64,000 nt of DNA. Source: SZUA-365 sp964635845. Lineage in GTDB: Bacteria > Bacteroidota > Ignavibacteria > SZUA-365. The DNA lies in assembly GCA_964635845.1 (NCBI GenBank), contig CAZWNO010000008.1, forward strand, positions 1-64,000, read 5' to 3'. The notes under the pieces are model-generated. The model searched no databases. It saw only the letters and a list, made by a program, of their open reading frames with translations, and was not told the origin of the DNA. Positions 40,317 to 49,900 of this stretch are shown in pieces (position 1 is the first letter of the stretch; every line of letters starts with the position of its first letter). Made by a program: the position numbers and the translations under genes.

Positions 40317-41411
40317 ATGAAAAAAACTCTGGTTTTCTCCGCGCTGCTTCTCACCACCATCCTTGGATTGGTGCTACTCCTCACGCCTCCCCGTAGCGCA
40401 ACCGCGGACGGCAGCGGCGTCACATTCCCGCATGCCATCCACAAGGATCAGATGGAATGCGTGACCTGCCACCACGCCACCGACAGCGAGGCCGCGACGG
40501 ACAATCTCGTCCCCTCGCCCACGGTGTGCCTGGATTGCCATGAGGAGAGCGACGTGAAGGGTTACTGGTCCCTGCCGGATGACGGTGCGGATTTCTCGAA
40601 CTACGTCTACCCCGCGAAGGATCGCCGCCTGTACTTCTCGCACAAGAGCCACGTGGTCGGATTCGATATGACCTGCATGGAGTGTCACGTCGGCGTGGAG
40701 GGGGACGACAGCGAGTCGATGATCCCGTCGATGGATCTTTGCACGCGCTGCCACAACAACGCCGACGCCACCGCGCCGATCATTCGCAGCGCCGCCAAGT
40801 ACGCAAAGATGATTCCCGCCACAAATCAGTGCGAGGCCTGCCACACCACGCTTGCCGGCCTGCATCCCGAGAACCATCGCGTGCCGAACTTCCTGCAGGA
40901 GCATGGAAAGTTCGCCATGAACGGGGAGGCCGACCGCGATTGTGCCGTCTGCCATTCGCAGAGCTTCTGCCAGGAATGCCACACCGCGACGAATGATGTG
41001 CCGCGTGGAGTGGAGGCCGACCGCTTCTATATCGACGGCTGGCCGCGCGGCGAGAAGATCGACGACGAGCGCGCATTGACGGTGCAGAAGGCGCATCCTT
41101 TGGGTTACGCCTACACGCACGGCTTCGACGCGCGCGCGAAGTCCACGCGCTGTGAGACCTGTCACGAGCAGGAGAGCTTTTGCGCTCCGTGTCACGAGAA
41201 TGGCTTCGATGCGACCGGCATGCGCATCGTGCCGCAGTCGCATCAGCTGGCGGGATTCGCCACGGTCGGCGGCGGAGAGGCGTTGAACCGCCACGGCGAG
41301 CTCGCGGAGATGGACATCGAAAGCTGCGTCACCTGCCACAATGTCGAGGGCGGAGATCCGGTCTGCGCCGCCTGCCATTCCACCGGAGCTGTCAAAGGAG
41401 GCATGCGATGA
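40317..41411 (+). CDS. Undecahaem c-type cytochrome
   Basis: 364 residues with N-terminal signal or anchor (LLLTTILGLVLLLTPPRSATA). Eleven CxxCH haem sites: CVTCH, CLDCH, CMECH, CTRCH, CEACH, CAVCH, CQECH, CETCH, CAPCH, CVTCH and CAACH, with many free His as distal ligands (FPHAIHKDQMECVTCHH, YFSHKSHVVGFDMTCMECH). Periplasmic or barrel-embedded electron wire. AGGAGG precedes the ATG; the stop overlaps the next ATG as ATGA, so the lipoprotein is co-translated. Confidence 0.93.
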   Translation: MKKTLVFSALLLTTILGLVLLLTPPRSATADGSGVTFPHAIHKDQMECVTCHHATDSEAATDNLVPSPTVCLDCHEESDVKGYWSLPDDGADFSNYVYPAKDRRLYFSHKSHVVGFDMTCMECHVGVEGDDSESMIPSMDLCTRCHNNADATAPIIRSAAKYAKMIPATNQCEACHTTLAGLHPENHRVPNFLQEHGKFAMNGEADRDCAVCHSQSFCQECHTATNDVPRGVEADRFYIDGWPRGEKIDDERALTVQKAHPLGYAYTHGFDARAKSTRCETCHEQESFCAPCHENGFDATGMRIVPQSHQLAGFATVGGGEALNRHGELAEMDIESCVTCHNVEGGDPVCAACHSTGAVKGGMR

Positions 41412-42241
41412 AAACACTCATGAACGCCGCCATCATTTCCATGTTGGCGATGACGCTGCTCGCGGCATGTTCCAGCGAACTCAAAGACGCCGCGGACCTG
41501 CCCGGCGAACCGGCGCTCATCGGCGTGCATGGCGCCGGGTACAAACTCAGCGGATCCGAGAATTTCCACGGTACGGACATCAGCCAGAATCTCGGCTGGG
41601 ACATCAGCAGCTGCCGCAGCTGCCATAACGTGGATTATAGCGGCGGAAACACGGGTCAGAGCTGCAACGACCCCGGTTGCCACGTCGCGGCGGACGGAGG
41701 TCCCGAGGCCTGCTACACCTGTCATGGGAATACGCAAACGAAGAAGATCTATCCGCAGTGGTACGCTTCGCATGCGAAACACGTGGAAGGAAGTACTACC
41801 AGCAGCACGACCATCCGCTGCGGCAATTGCCACCATTTTCCGCAGAATTACAGCGATCCGGCCCATGTCGACAAGACAACTCCGGGCAAGGCGGAGGTGT
41901 CGCTCAACAACGCCCTCGCAGCCACGCAGACGCTTGGCACCACCGGCGCCCCCGCGTTCAACGCGGCGGACGCGACCTGCGCCAACACTTACTGCCACGG
42001 CAATTTCACGAATGGGACCCACAAAACCGTTGCGTGGAAAGGCGCGGAGCAGGCGAAGTGCGGAAGCTGCCATGGAGATGAGTCCACCGGCGATCCCCAC
42101 CCGGGTGGTACTCACCCCCAGGCACAGAATTGCGCATACTGCCATCCGAGAGTCGTCGATGTGAACCGCAACATCATCGACCCATCGCGCCATGTCAACG
42201 GCATTCTCAACCTCTCTAACACGGAGAGGACGGACTGGTGA
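41408..42241 (+). CDS. Multihaem lipoprotein with CxxCH and CxxxxCH motifs
   Basis: 277 residues. Lipoprotein signal with lipobox (MLAMTLLAACSSE), cysteine at residue 20. Five CxxCH (CRSCH, CYTCH, CGNCH, CGSCH, CAYCH) and two CxxxxCH (CNDPGCH, CANTYCH). The alternation of C-X4-CH and C-X2-CH is that of a motif family first noted in Geobacter. Up to seven haems if the long motifs bind haem. The lipid anchor and last place in the operon suggest an outer-surface terminal cytochrome that meets the acceptor. ATG 41408 overlaps the upstream stop. A strong terminator follows 49 bases after the stop. Confidence 0.88.
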   Translation: MKTLMNAAIISMLAMTLLAACSSELKDAADLPGEPALIGVHGAGYKLSGSENFHGTDISQNLGWDISSCRSCHNVDYSGGNTGQSCNDPGCHVAADGGPEACYTCHGNTQTKKIYPQWYASHAKHVEGSTTSSTTIRCGNCHHFPQNYSDPAHVDKTTPGKAEVSLNNALAATQTLGTTGAPAFNAADATCANTYCHGNFTNGTHKTVAWKGAEQAKCGSCHGDESTGDPHPGGTHPQAQNCAYCHPRVVDVNRNIIDPSRHVNGILNLSNTERTDW

Positions 42242-42290
42242 GAGTTCGCGATCGGCTGGTTTAGCTTAAAGAGGCATCTTAACAGATCCA

Positions 42291-42328
42291 CGTAAACCCC
42301 TGATATATCAGGGGTTTACGATTTTATT
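42291..42328 (+). terminator. Rho-independent terminator of the cytochrome cluster
   Basis: A perfect 13-bp stem CGTAAACCCCTGA / TCAGGGGTTTACG with loop TATA, then ATTTTATT. Confidence 0.9.
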
Positions 42329-42389
42329 CCCAACGTCGTTTCTTCGGCGGACGGCAGTGCGACTTGCCAACTGTATCTACTTGTGCGCA

Positions 42390-42416
42390 TAATAAAGCCC
42401 CCGATCGCTCGGGGGC
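42390..42416 (-). terminator. Rho-independent terminator of the malic enzyme gene
   Basis: 8-bp stem GCCCCCGA / TCGGGGGC with a 4-base loop; on the minus strand it is followed by TTTATTA, 29 bases beyond the stop. Confidence 0.75.
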
Positions 42417-42445
42417 ATCAAGAGTTCGGGAGATGTCATCCGGCC

Positions 42446-44719
42446 TTATGCCGATGCTTCCTTCTTGCTGATCGCGTCCACGACTGCGATGGCGATCATA
42501 TCGACGATTTCCTGGATCTCGGACCCACGCTGGAGGCAGTGGACCGCTTTCTGCATGCCGTTGAGGATCGGTCCGACGGGCTGCATCCCGCCGATGCGGC
42601 TGAGCAGTTTGTAGGCGATATTGCCGGAATTGAGATCGGGGAATATAAGCACGTTGGCGCCACGCTTCAGAACGCTGAAGGGGAAGGTCTCCTCGATGAT
42701 CTCCGGGACGACCGCCGTATCGGCCTGCATCTCGCCGTCGACGACCAGGTCCGGCATGCGCTGCTTGACGATCTCCAGCGCGCGGCGCATCTTGTTCGGC
42801 GAGGGTCCGAGATTGCTTCCGAAATTGGAGTAGGAGAGCATGGCGACCCGCGGCACGACGTCGAATTTCTCCGCGAGTTCCGCGGCCTGCATTGTGATAT
42901 CCGCGATATCCTCCGCGGTCGGGTCGATGTTTACCGTCGTATCGGCGAGGAAGAAGGGCTGCAGCTTCCTGTTCGAAAGCATGTAGAGTCCGGAAACCTT
43001 CGAGTATCGCGGATCCCGGCCGATGACCTCCAGTGCGGGACGGATGGTGTCGGGATAGTGCGAAGTATACCCCGAGATCAGGCCGTCGGCGTCGCCCATG
43101 TGCACCATCATCGCGCCGAAGTAATTGCTCCTGGTGGTGAGGGTCTTGTTCGCGCTGTACATGGTCTCGCCCTTGCGCTGGCGCAGCCGGTAGAACTCGA
43201 GCACATACTCTTCGGTGCGCGGGTGCGTTTTGGGATTCATGATCTCGATGCCTTCGAGATCGATGCCGTGCTCATTGGCGACAGCGCGGACTTCATCTTC
43301 CACGCCGAGCAGGATCGGCTTTGCGATTCCCGCATCGAGCGCAACCTGCGCGGCCTTGATCACGCGATACTGATTGCCCTCCGGAAGCACGATTCGCTGC
43401 GGATCGCTCGAGGCCTTTCCGTGCATGTGCGCGATGATCGGCTGTGTGCGCCCCATGCGTATGTCGAGCTGCTTGCGGTATGCGTCGAAATCGGCGATCG
43501 GCCTGCGTGCGACACCGGTCTCCATCGCCGCCTGCGCGACCGCGGGAGCGACGCGTGTGAGCACGCGCGGATCGAAGGGCTTGGGAATGATGTAATCGCG
43601 TCCGAACGACATCTCCTTCACGCCGTACGCGCGTTTGACGCTGTCCGGGACCTCTTCCTTCGCCAGATCGGCGAGCGCCTTCGATGCGGCGCGCTTCATT
43701 TCCTCGTTGATCGCCCTGGCCTGAACGTCGAGCGCGCCCCGGAAAATAAAGGGGAATCCGAGAACGTTGTTGACCTGGTTCGGATAATCGGAGCGGCCTG
43801 TGGCAATAATCACGTCGGGACGCGCAGCCTTGGCGTCTTCGTAGGTGATTTCCGGATCGGGATTCGCCATGGCGAAGATGACCGGATTGTCGGCCATCGA
43901 CCGCACCATGTCCTGGCTCATGACGCCTCCCTTGGACAGGCCGAAGAAGACGTCGGCGCCCTTGACAGCTTCCGCGAGCGTCCGCGTGTCGGTTTCCGTG
44001 GCCATGAATTCCTTGAACTCGTTCATGTGCTCGGTGCGGCCCTTGTAGATCACGCCCGCGGTGTCGCACATGATCACGTTTTCCTTCTTGATCCCGAGGC
44101 TGATGTGGAACTTGGCACAGGCGATGCCCGAGGCGCCCGCGCCGTTGTACACCACCCTCAGTTCGTCGAGCTTCTTGCCGGTGAGCTCCACGGTGTTTAG
44201 CAACGCCGCCCCGGAGATGATCGCCGTGCCGTGCTGGTCGTCGTGGAATACCGGGATGTCCATTGTCCGCTTCAGCTCGTCCTCGATATAGAAGCAGTCG
44301 GGACCCTTGATGTCCTCGAGATTGATGCCACCGAATGTCGGTCCAAGCACCTGGCAGGTACGGATGATTTCCTTGATGTCCTTGCTGTCGAGCTCGATGT
44401 CGAAGACGTCGATGTCCGCGAAGGTTTTGAACAGCACGCCCTTTCCTTCCATGACCGGTTTCCCGCCCATGGCACCGATGTCGCCGAGACCGAGGACCGC
44501 TGTGCCGTTCGAAATGACGGCGACGAGGTTGCCTTTTGCCGTGTACTCGTACACGAGCGCGGGATCGCGCTCGATCTCGAGGCAGGGATCGGCGACACCC
44601 GGCGTGTAGGCGAGCGACAGATCGCGCTGCGTAACGCAGGGTTTCGTCGTGATGACTTCGATCTTGCCCTTTCGACCCATGCTGTGGTACTCGAGGGCAT
44701 CTTCCTTCCTGATTTTCAT
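42446..44719 (-). CDS. maeB: NADP-dependent malic enzyme with phosphotransacetylase-like domain
   Basis: 757 residues, the usual MaeB length. It decarboxylates malate to pyruvate with NADP. N-terminal malic domain (CVTQRDLSLAYTPGVADPCLEIERDP, VAVISNGTAVLGLGDIGAMGGKPVMEGKG), NAD(P)-binding domain (VVYNGAGASGIACAKFHISLG, FIFRGALDVQARAINEEMK), and from about 430 a phosphate acetyltransferase-like domain (VLPEGNQYRVIKAAQVALDAG, KLQPFFLADTTVNIDPTAED), which in this family regulates the enzyme by acetyl-CoA. ATG 44719 has GGAG upstream. A likely promoter lies at 44781-44811. Confidence 0.96.
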   Translation of the reverse strand: MKIRKEDALEYHSMGRKGKIEVITTKPCVTQRDLSLAYTPGVADPCLEIERDPALVYEYTAKGNLVAVISNGTAVLGLGDIGAMGGKPVMEGKGVLFKTFADIDVFDIELDSKDIKEIIRTCQVLGPTFGGINLEDIKGPDCFYIEDELKRTMDIPVFHDDQHGTAIISGAALLNTVELTGKKLDELRVVYNGAGASGIACAKFHISLGIKKENVIMCDTAGVIYKGRTEHMNEFKEFMATETDTRTLAEAVKGADVFFGLSKGGVMSQDMVRSMADNPVIFAMANPDPEITYEDAKAARPDVIIATGRSDYPNQVNNVLGFPFIFRGALDVQARAINEEMKRAASKALADLAKEEVPDSVKRAYGVKEMSFGRDYIIPKPFDPRVLTRVAPAVAQAAMETGVARRPIADFDAYRKQLDIRMGRTQPIIAHMHGKASSDPQRIVLPEGNQYRVIKAAQVALDAGIAKPILLGVEDEVRAVANEHGIDLEGIEIMNPKTHPRTEEYVLEFYRLRQRKGETMYSANKTLTTRSNYFGAMMVHMGDADGLISGYTSHYPDTIRPALEVIGRDPRYSKVSGLYMLSNRKLQPFFLADTTVNIDPTAEDIADITMQAAELAEKFDVVPRVAMLSYSNFGSNLGPSPNKMRRALEIVKQRMPDLVVDGEMQADTAVVPEIIEETFPFSVLKRGANVLIFPDLNSGNIAYKLLSRIGGMQPVGPILNGMQKAVHCLQRGSEIQEIVDMIAIAVVDAISKKEASA

Positions 44720-44780
44720 GGAGAAACTCCGTTCTAAAGGATGCAAGAATGGTGTTCGACTATGCGTAGAGATGTGACTG

Positions 44781-44811
44781 GAAATGTAGCAAAAAGTAGG
44801 CTTGGGAAAAA
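44781..44811 (-). promoter_or_regulatory. Probable promoter of maeB, TTT-N20-TACATTTC
   Basis: Minus strand: TTT (complement of 44809-44811), 20 bases, TACATTTC (complement of 44781-44788); one mismatch in the -7 box. It lies between GT9 and maeB, so the two need not share a transcript. Confidence 0.4.
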
Positions 44812-44871
44812 ACAGGAGTATCTGGTCCGCGGAATTTCGCGACAAGAAATTGCAGGAAGGAAGTGGGAATG

Positions 44872-45909
44872 TCAGTCCGGAGCTGCAAGCCTCTCCAGCG
44901 CCTCGAGGACGTGGAGAGCGGTGATGCTGCGCATGCAGGCGAAATGCCCCTTCGGGCAGCTGGCGCGGCCGATATGCGTGCAGGGGCGGCAGCGCAGTCC
45001 TTCCGTCTCGAGCACGACGGCGGGGGAGTGGTATGGAAAGAAACCGAATTCGCGCACGGTACTCCCGAACAACGCCACCACCGGACGCCGCATCGCGGTC
45101 GCCATATGCATGAGCCCGCTGTCGTTGGCGATCACCGCGCGGCAATGCTCCATTGCCGCGGCTGTCTCGAGCAGGGATAGCTGTCCGGTAAGGTCGTGGA
45201 CGTTTGCGGGCGCTGCCGAACGTATCGCGGCCGCCGTCTCGCGGTCGTCGGCGCCGCCGAACAGCAGCAGAACCGCGCCGTTCGCCGCCAGGGAGCTCGC
45301 CAGTTCGCTGAACTGTTCCGTCGGCCACCGCTTGGTGAAATGCCGGGATCCCGGACAGCATCCCGTCAATGCGACACCGGGATCGACACCGGCGTCGCTG
45401 AGCTTTCTCGCCGCGACCTTCCGTATCTCTTCCGTGAGATACAGCCGCGGTCCCTCCGTATCGGGAGCGATGCCGTATCGTGCCGCGGTTTCGATGTAGC
45501 GATCCGGCACGGCGAGGACTTCGCCATAGGTGTTGACATGCGCGGCGACAAGCAGGAAGCGGCGCAGCCCGCGCTTGTTGATGCAGTGCAGATGCGCGCT
45601 GAGTCCGTTACGCAGCCGCCTGCTGCGGAAATTGTTGTGCAGGTCGAACACCGCGTCGTAGTGTTCCCGCGCGAGCGAGAGGTTCAGTGCCTCGAGTCCG
45701 CTGCTCCCTTCCGAGGTATCGACGAGCATGAGCCTGTCGATGTGCGGATCGTACTCCAGCAGCTCACGGTATTCCGTGCGGGTGATGAAATGCAGTTCGC
45801 AATCCGGGTGCGCCGTCTTCAATACACGCAGCATCGGAGATGTCAGGATGATGTCGCCGATCGAGCTGAGACGTATGACGAGGATTTTACGGAGCGGTCT
45901 GGCGGGCAT
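44872..45909 (-). CDS. Glycosyltransferase family 9 (heptosyltransferase-like)
   Basis: 345 residues. N-terminal KILVIRLSSIGDIILTSPMLR is the GT9 signature; VTGCCPGSRHFTKRWP-like (TGCCPGSRHFTKRWPTEQF), DLTGQLSLLETAAAMEHC and NDSGLMHMATAMRRPVVALFG form the donor-binding C-terminal domain. The cysteine-rich end CRPCTHIGRASCPKGHFAC is common in this group. It should add ADP-heptose or a related sugar to the lipopolysaccharide core on the inner face of the cytoplasmic membrane. No other LPS genes are close. Confidence 0.9.
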   Translation of the reverse strand: MPARPLRKILVIRLSSIGDIILTSPMLRVLKTAHPDCELHFITRTEYRELLEYDPHIDRLMLVDTSEGSSGLEALNLSLAREHYDAVFDLHNNFRSRRLRNGLSAHLHCINKRGLRRFLLVAAHVNTYGEVLAVPDRYIETAARYGIAPDTEGPRLYLTEEIRKVAARKLSDAGVDPGVALTGCCPGSRHFTKRWPTEQFSELASSLAANGAVLLLFGGADDRETAAAIRSAAPANVHDLTGQLSLLETAAAMEHCRAVIANDSGLMHMATAMRRPVVALFGSTVREFGFFPYHSPAVVLETEGLRCRPCTHIGRASCPKGHFACMRSITALHVLEALERLAAPD

Positions 45910-45968
45910 GTGTACTGTCGATTGAACTACTCACGCAATGTACGAAAAAGCGTGCGCATCCCCCTGCT

Positions 45969-45998
45969 TTGCACGGGGAAAGGGAATTGCTATCTTTC
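45969..45998 (+). promoter_or_regulatory. Promoter of thyX, TTG-N19-TATCTTTC
   Basis: TTG at 45969-45971, 19 bases, TATCTTTC at 45991-45998; only 20 bases separate the box from the thyX ATG, so the leader is very short. Confidence 0.5.
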
Positions 45999-46018
45999 AT
46001 GATTGACCATCAATCAGC

Positions 46019-46960
46019 ATGATGCGAAGAATGGAAGAACGTCGATTTGAACAGTTGGAGCGTCCGTCCGTCCCGGAGCTGGATGCAATTCTCGGAGATC
46101 CCTTCAAGGTGCTTGACGATGGTTTCGTCCGTGTCGTCGATTACATGGGTTCGGATTCCTCGATCGTGCAGGCCGCCCGTGTCTCCTACGGGAGAGGAAC
46201 GAAACAGCTCCGGCAGGACCGCGGATTGATCCGCTACCTCATGCGGCATCATCATACGACGCCGTTGGAGATGTGCGAGATCAAGCTCCACGTGCGGGTC
46301 CCGATGGATGCGTGGCGGCAGTGGATCCGGCATCGCACGGCGAATGTCAACGAGTATTCCACGCGCTATTCCATCGCGATCGACGCGGCGCAGCGCACCG
46401 CGCCGGGTGAGTGGCGTTCGCAGGCTGTCAGCAACCGGCAGGGAAGCGAAGGATTCGTCGACGCCGGACTGGGAGCGCATTTCACCGAGCAGGAGACGCA
46501 GCTGCACGAACTGGCGCGCGGCATCTACAACGAGCGCATCGAGGCGGGGGTGGCGCGGGAGCAGGCGCGGAAGGATCTGCCGCTGGCGACGTACACCGAG
46601 GCGTACTGGAAGATCGATCTCCACAACCTGATGAATTTTCTCTTTCTCCGCATGGACTCCCACGCGCAGTATGAAATCCGCGCATACGCAGACGTGATCG
46701 GAAACGAAATCGTCCGCCGCTGGTGTCCGGAAGCGTGGGAGGCGTTTTTGGACTACCGGAGCAATGCGATGGAAATGACGCGCATCGACCTCGACATCAT
46801 CTCCGCGATCACCGCGGGAGATCCTGTCCGCGCGATCAATCTCGCCCGGTCCCACGAGCTTCTTCCCGAGGAAGGCGAGGCCGTCAGGCGCAACATGGAG
46901 CGCGAGGAACTCGAGGAGAAACTCCGCCGTCTCGGGCTCCGCATCCCCTGGGAAATTTGA
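46019..46960 (+). CDS. thyX: Flavin-dependent thymidylate synthase
   Basis: 313 residues. It makes dTMP from dUMP using methylene-tetrahydrofolate, FAD and NADPH. The ThyX motif RHRx7S is present (RHRTANVNEYS), followed by TRYSIAID; the C-terminal QARKDLPLATYTEAYWKIDLHNLMNFLFLR segment and the arginine-rich end are typical. An N-terminal lead of about 45 residues is longer than in short ThyX proteins. No good Shine-Dalgarno; the short leader may limit it. ATG 46019 was kept; ATG 46022 and 46034 are in frame too. It converges with the glycoside hydrolase gene 16 bases away. Confidence 0.95.
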   Translation: MMRRMEERRFEQLERPSVPELDAILGDPFKVLDDGFVRVVDYMGSDSSIVQAARVSYGRGTKQLRQDRGLIRYLMRHHHTTPLEMCEIKLHVRVPMDAWRQWIRHRTANVNEYSTRYSIAIDAAQRTAPGEWRSQAVSNRQGSEGFVDAGLGAHFTEQETQLHELARGIYNERIEAGVAREQARKDLPLATYTEAYWKIDLHNLMNFLFLRMDSHAQYEIRAYADVIGNEIVRRWCPEAWEAFLDYRSNAMEMTRIDLDIISAITAGDPVRAINLARSHELLPEEGEAVRRNMEREELEEKLRRLGLRIPWEI

Positions 46961-46976
46961 TCGAGGCTGCGCCGGG

Positions 46977-49900
46977 TCAGTCGGTCCCGCTGCGCAGGAT
47001 CTCGCGTCCACGCCGGTCGAGGAGGAGCAGCACCGCGGAGCCGCCGCGCAGGGAGAGATCCAGTTTGCATTCCGGCTGCCGCAGCGTTATGTGCAGATCG
47101 GCGTCTTCCGACAATTCCGAAATCACTGTGAGCAGTACCGCATCCCGGAACCGCGATGTGTACACGAGCACCCCCGGGAGATCGGGTCGCACCGTGCTCT
47201 CCGGCTCGAGGTTCGCTGCGCGCATCGCGATGCGGTAGACTGCCTCCGTCGCTTCCGCGTTGTCGCACATCTCCACGGGCAGAGGACACCACAGGACGCG
47301 CCCCTTGCCGTGTTTCGCGTCGAGAAGCGCCGCGCCGAGGTTGTTCCCGTCGCTCGCGACCGCCCTCTCGATCCGCTGCAGATCGTCGCCTCGATATCCA
47401 CAGGGAATGACCGTATCGTCCAGGGCTAACAACTCCGTCGGCGACACTGCGCGGATCTCCACCTCGACGCCGAAAAGCGCACTGCGCGGCACGGTGCGCC
47501 ATTCGTCGTCGCGATCCAGCACGCCGGTCACCAGCAGGGTGGCACCTTTCTCCACGCGCTCGAGAAGAATCCGCCACGCGTCCTCGGTCAGCAGCGCCGG
47601 TGCAGGGAGAAGGTACAGCCTCGCGGCTTCGCGATCGCGCGCGAGACCGTACTCGCTTACCGCCCGGAGAGGCAGGCGGCAGCTGTACGCCAGCGTCCGC
47701 ACGCAGCGTCGCGTCGCCCGCGTACCGTTGCCGCGGACGGAGAACTGGTCCGCGTGAGGCAGCACCACGACCACATCCTCTTCCTTCCTCCCGCCGAGTG
47801 ACGGTGCGGCGTCGTTCAGGAAACGTGCCATGGCGCGCAGCACCTTGAATTCCGGCTTCGCGCTGCCGTCCGCCCGCAGCGCGCCGATGGCCGCTTCGTT
47901 GTCGGAGGGCATGTACGGATTGCTGTTCCACAGCCACTGGACGAAGCCCGCGCTGCCCGCGCCCGCGGCGATGGCGAGCTTGCGCTCGATCAGGCGCGCC
48001 GCTTCCTCCTCGCTGCGCCAGGCAGCGCCATCGGCTGCCTCGTAGAACATGGAACCGGTCTCCTGTACGAGATGGGGAATGCCGGGTGGACGCGTGACCA
48101 CGCTGTCCCACAGCAGATCGTCGTTGAGCCACCAGCTGTGCACGCAGCTGATGTCGACCGCATCCGCGAAGAACTGCGGGTGCGGCCGATCCATCGTGCC
48201 TCCTTCGTCCTGTCCCACCATGATCATCCGGTCGGGACGGTCGACGGCGCGGATGGCGGCGCCGATCTTGCGCACCCAGTCCGCGAAGGCCTGCTGCGCG
48301 AAAAGCCGGTAGTCGAGCGCTTTCAGCGGCTGGCGGTCGCTGAAGAGATTGCCGTCGTCGAAATCGGTCAGCGCCGGGAGGGATGCAGATTCTCCACTGT
48401 CGCTTCTCCAGCGGTCCGCGAGCAGGCGGAGGCGCGTCGCGTCGTCCATCCCGGGCAGGCGGCTCCGGAGCCATTCCTGCCAGGCTGCGAGCTCGAAGCG
48501 GTCGTAGTTCGGACGGCAGCGCCACAGCTGCGAGGCGGAGGAGAAGGAAGGTTCGTTGATGAGATCCCAGATCAGTCCGTGCACGCCGGAATAGCGGCGC
48601 GCGAATGCGCCGACGAAGGACTGCTGTGCGGCGACGGCACGGGGATCGAGGTACGGATTCTCACCGCCCCATGCATCGGGTAGAAAAGCGAAAAAGGTAA
48701 AGATAATCGGAATATCCGCTTCCTGCGCCGCGAGTAGGAAGGCGTCCATCGCGCGCAGCACCGCCTCGTCGAGCCGCCCCGGTTCGAGCATGATGCGCTT
48801 CCAGCCGTACCAGATGCCCGTTCGCACCAGGTTGATCCCGGCCTCCTTCATGGCGCCGAAGTCGCGCCGCCAGATCCAGGGATTCGGTTCGAGCAGGAAA
48901 TTCCGCTGCACGTCGCCTGCCATGTACGTGGTCCCGGCGACGGCGATGGGCTTTCCGCCGCGGGTCAGCGTCGTGCCGGTTTTCCCGATCGGTGCGTCCC
49001 GCTCGAGATCCTCGTCCGCTGCGATCCAGAAGCCGCCGTTCGCTTCGAGCCCGCTCACACCCGACGCGCAGGGCAGCATGCAGTGCGCGCGGATCTCATA
49101 GAACTGCGGACCGCTGCTTCGCCGGTCGATATCCCCGCTTTCGAACGGAACCTCCGCATGCGCAATCGACAGCGCCTCGGACCAGTGCAGTGCGGTATCC
49201 GCGCTTCTCAGGACGACGCCGTCGCGGAGGACCTCCACGACGCATGCGCACTCTCCCGCCGCGCGCGGGCGATGCAGCTGGACGCGCAGCGACGGCGATT
49301 CTCCCGGGCGGTAGCGCGCATAGCCGGGCGCGACCGTGAACAGCGACGCCCCGCAGCCGGCGTACGCCACAAGCTGCGCGATGGACTGCTCGGGAAGCGC
49401 GCGATCGCCGGTATACAGAATCCAGCGGCCACCGGCGTAATCGCCGTGCAGCCAGTCGAGCTGCTGCACTGCGGCGACCGCGGATGTCCCGTCCCGTGAT
49501 TCGCCGCTCACCAGCGGGAGCAGCGTCGCATCACGCGTTCCCGCGCTGCCGTCCTCCTGGTTGAAATATTTCGTCGAGGTGAGGCGCCAGTAGAGCGCGA
49601 AGGCGTTCTCGCATTCCATCGCATCCGCGGATTCCTTCATTTCGGCGTAGCCATCGGGGGCGGTCCACCGTTCGACATCGCCGCAGGCGACCGGGAAGGC
49701 CTGGGTCAGGCCCAGCTTCCTGTGCCAGCGCGTCCGTCGCGGTGCTGCCTGCCACGCGGCGCCCGCCCGACGCACCGGCACGGCAAGCGGCACGCCGCCG
49801 AGCTGCAGCCAGTTGACGCCGCGCGCCAGGCAGTCGAGCAGCAGCATGCCCGCATCTTCCGGGAACGCGGATCCGTGCGCGGTCACCACGAGGTCGATGT

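Noticed and set aside
42291..42320. Palindrome as a recombination or attachment site
   Set aside because: Its stem, four-base loop and following T-rich run fit a terminator after the cytochrome operon; no integrase or insertion sequence is in the window.
42383..44200. A 605-codon plus-strand open frame across maeB
   Set aside because: Antisense to a complete malic enzyme; composition typical of GC-rich shadow frames.
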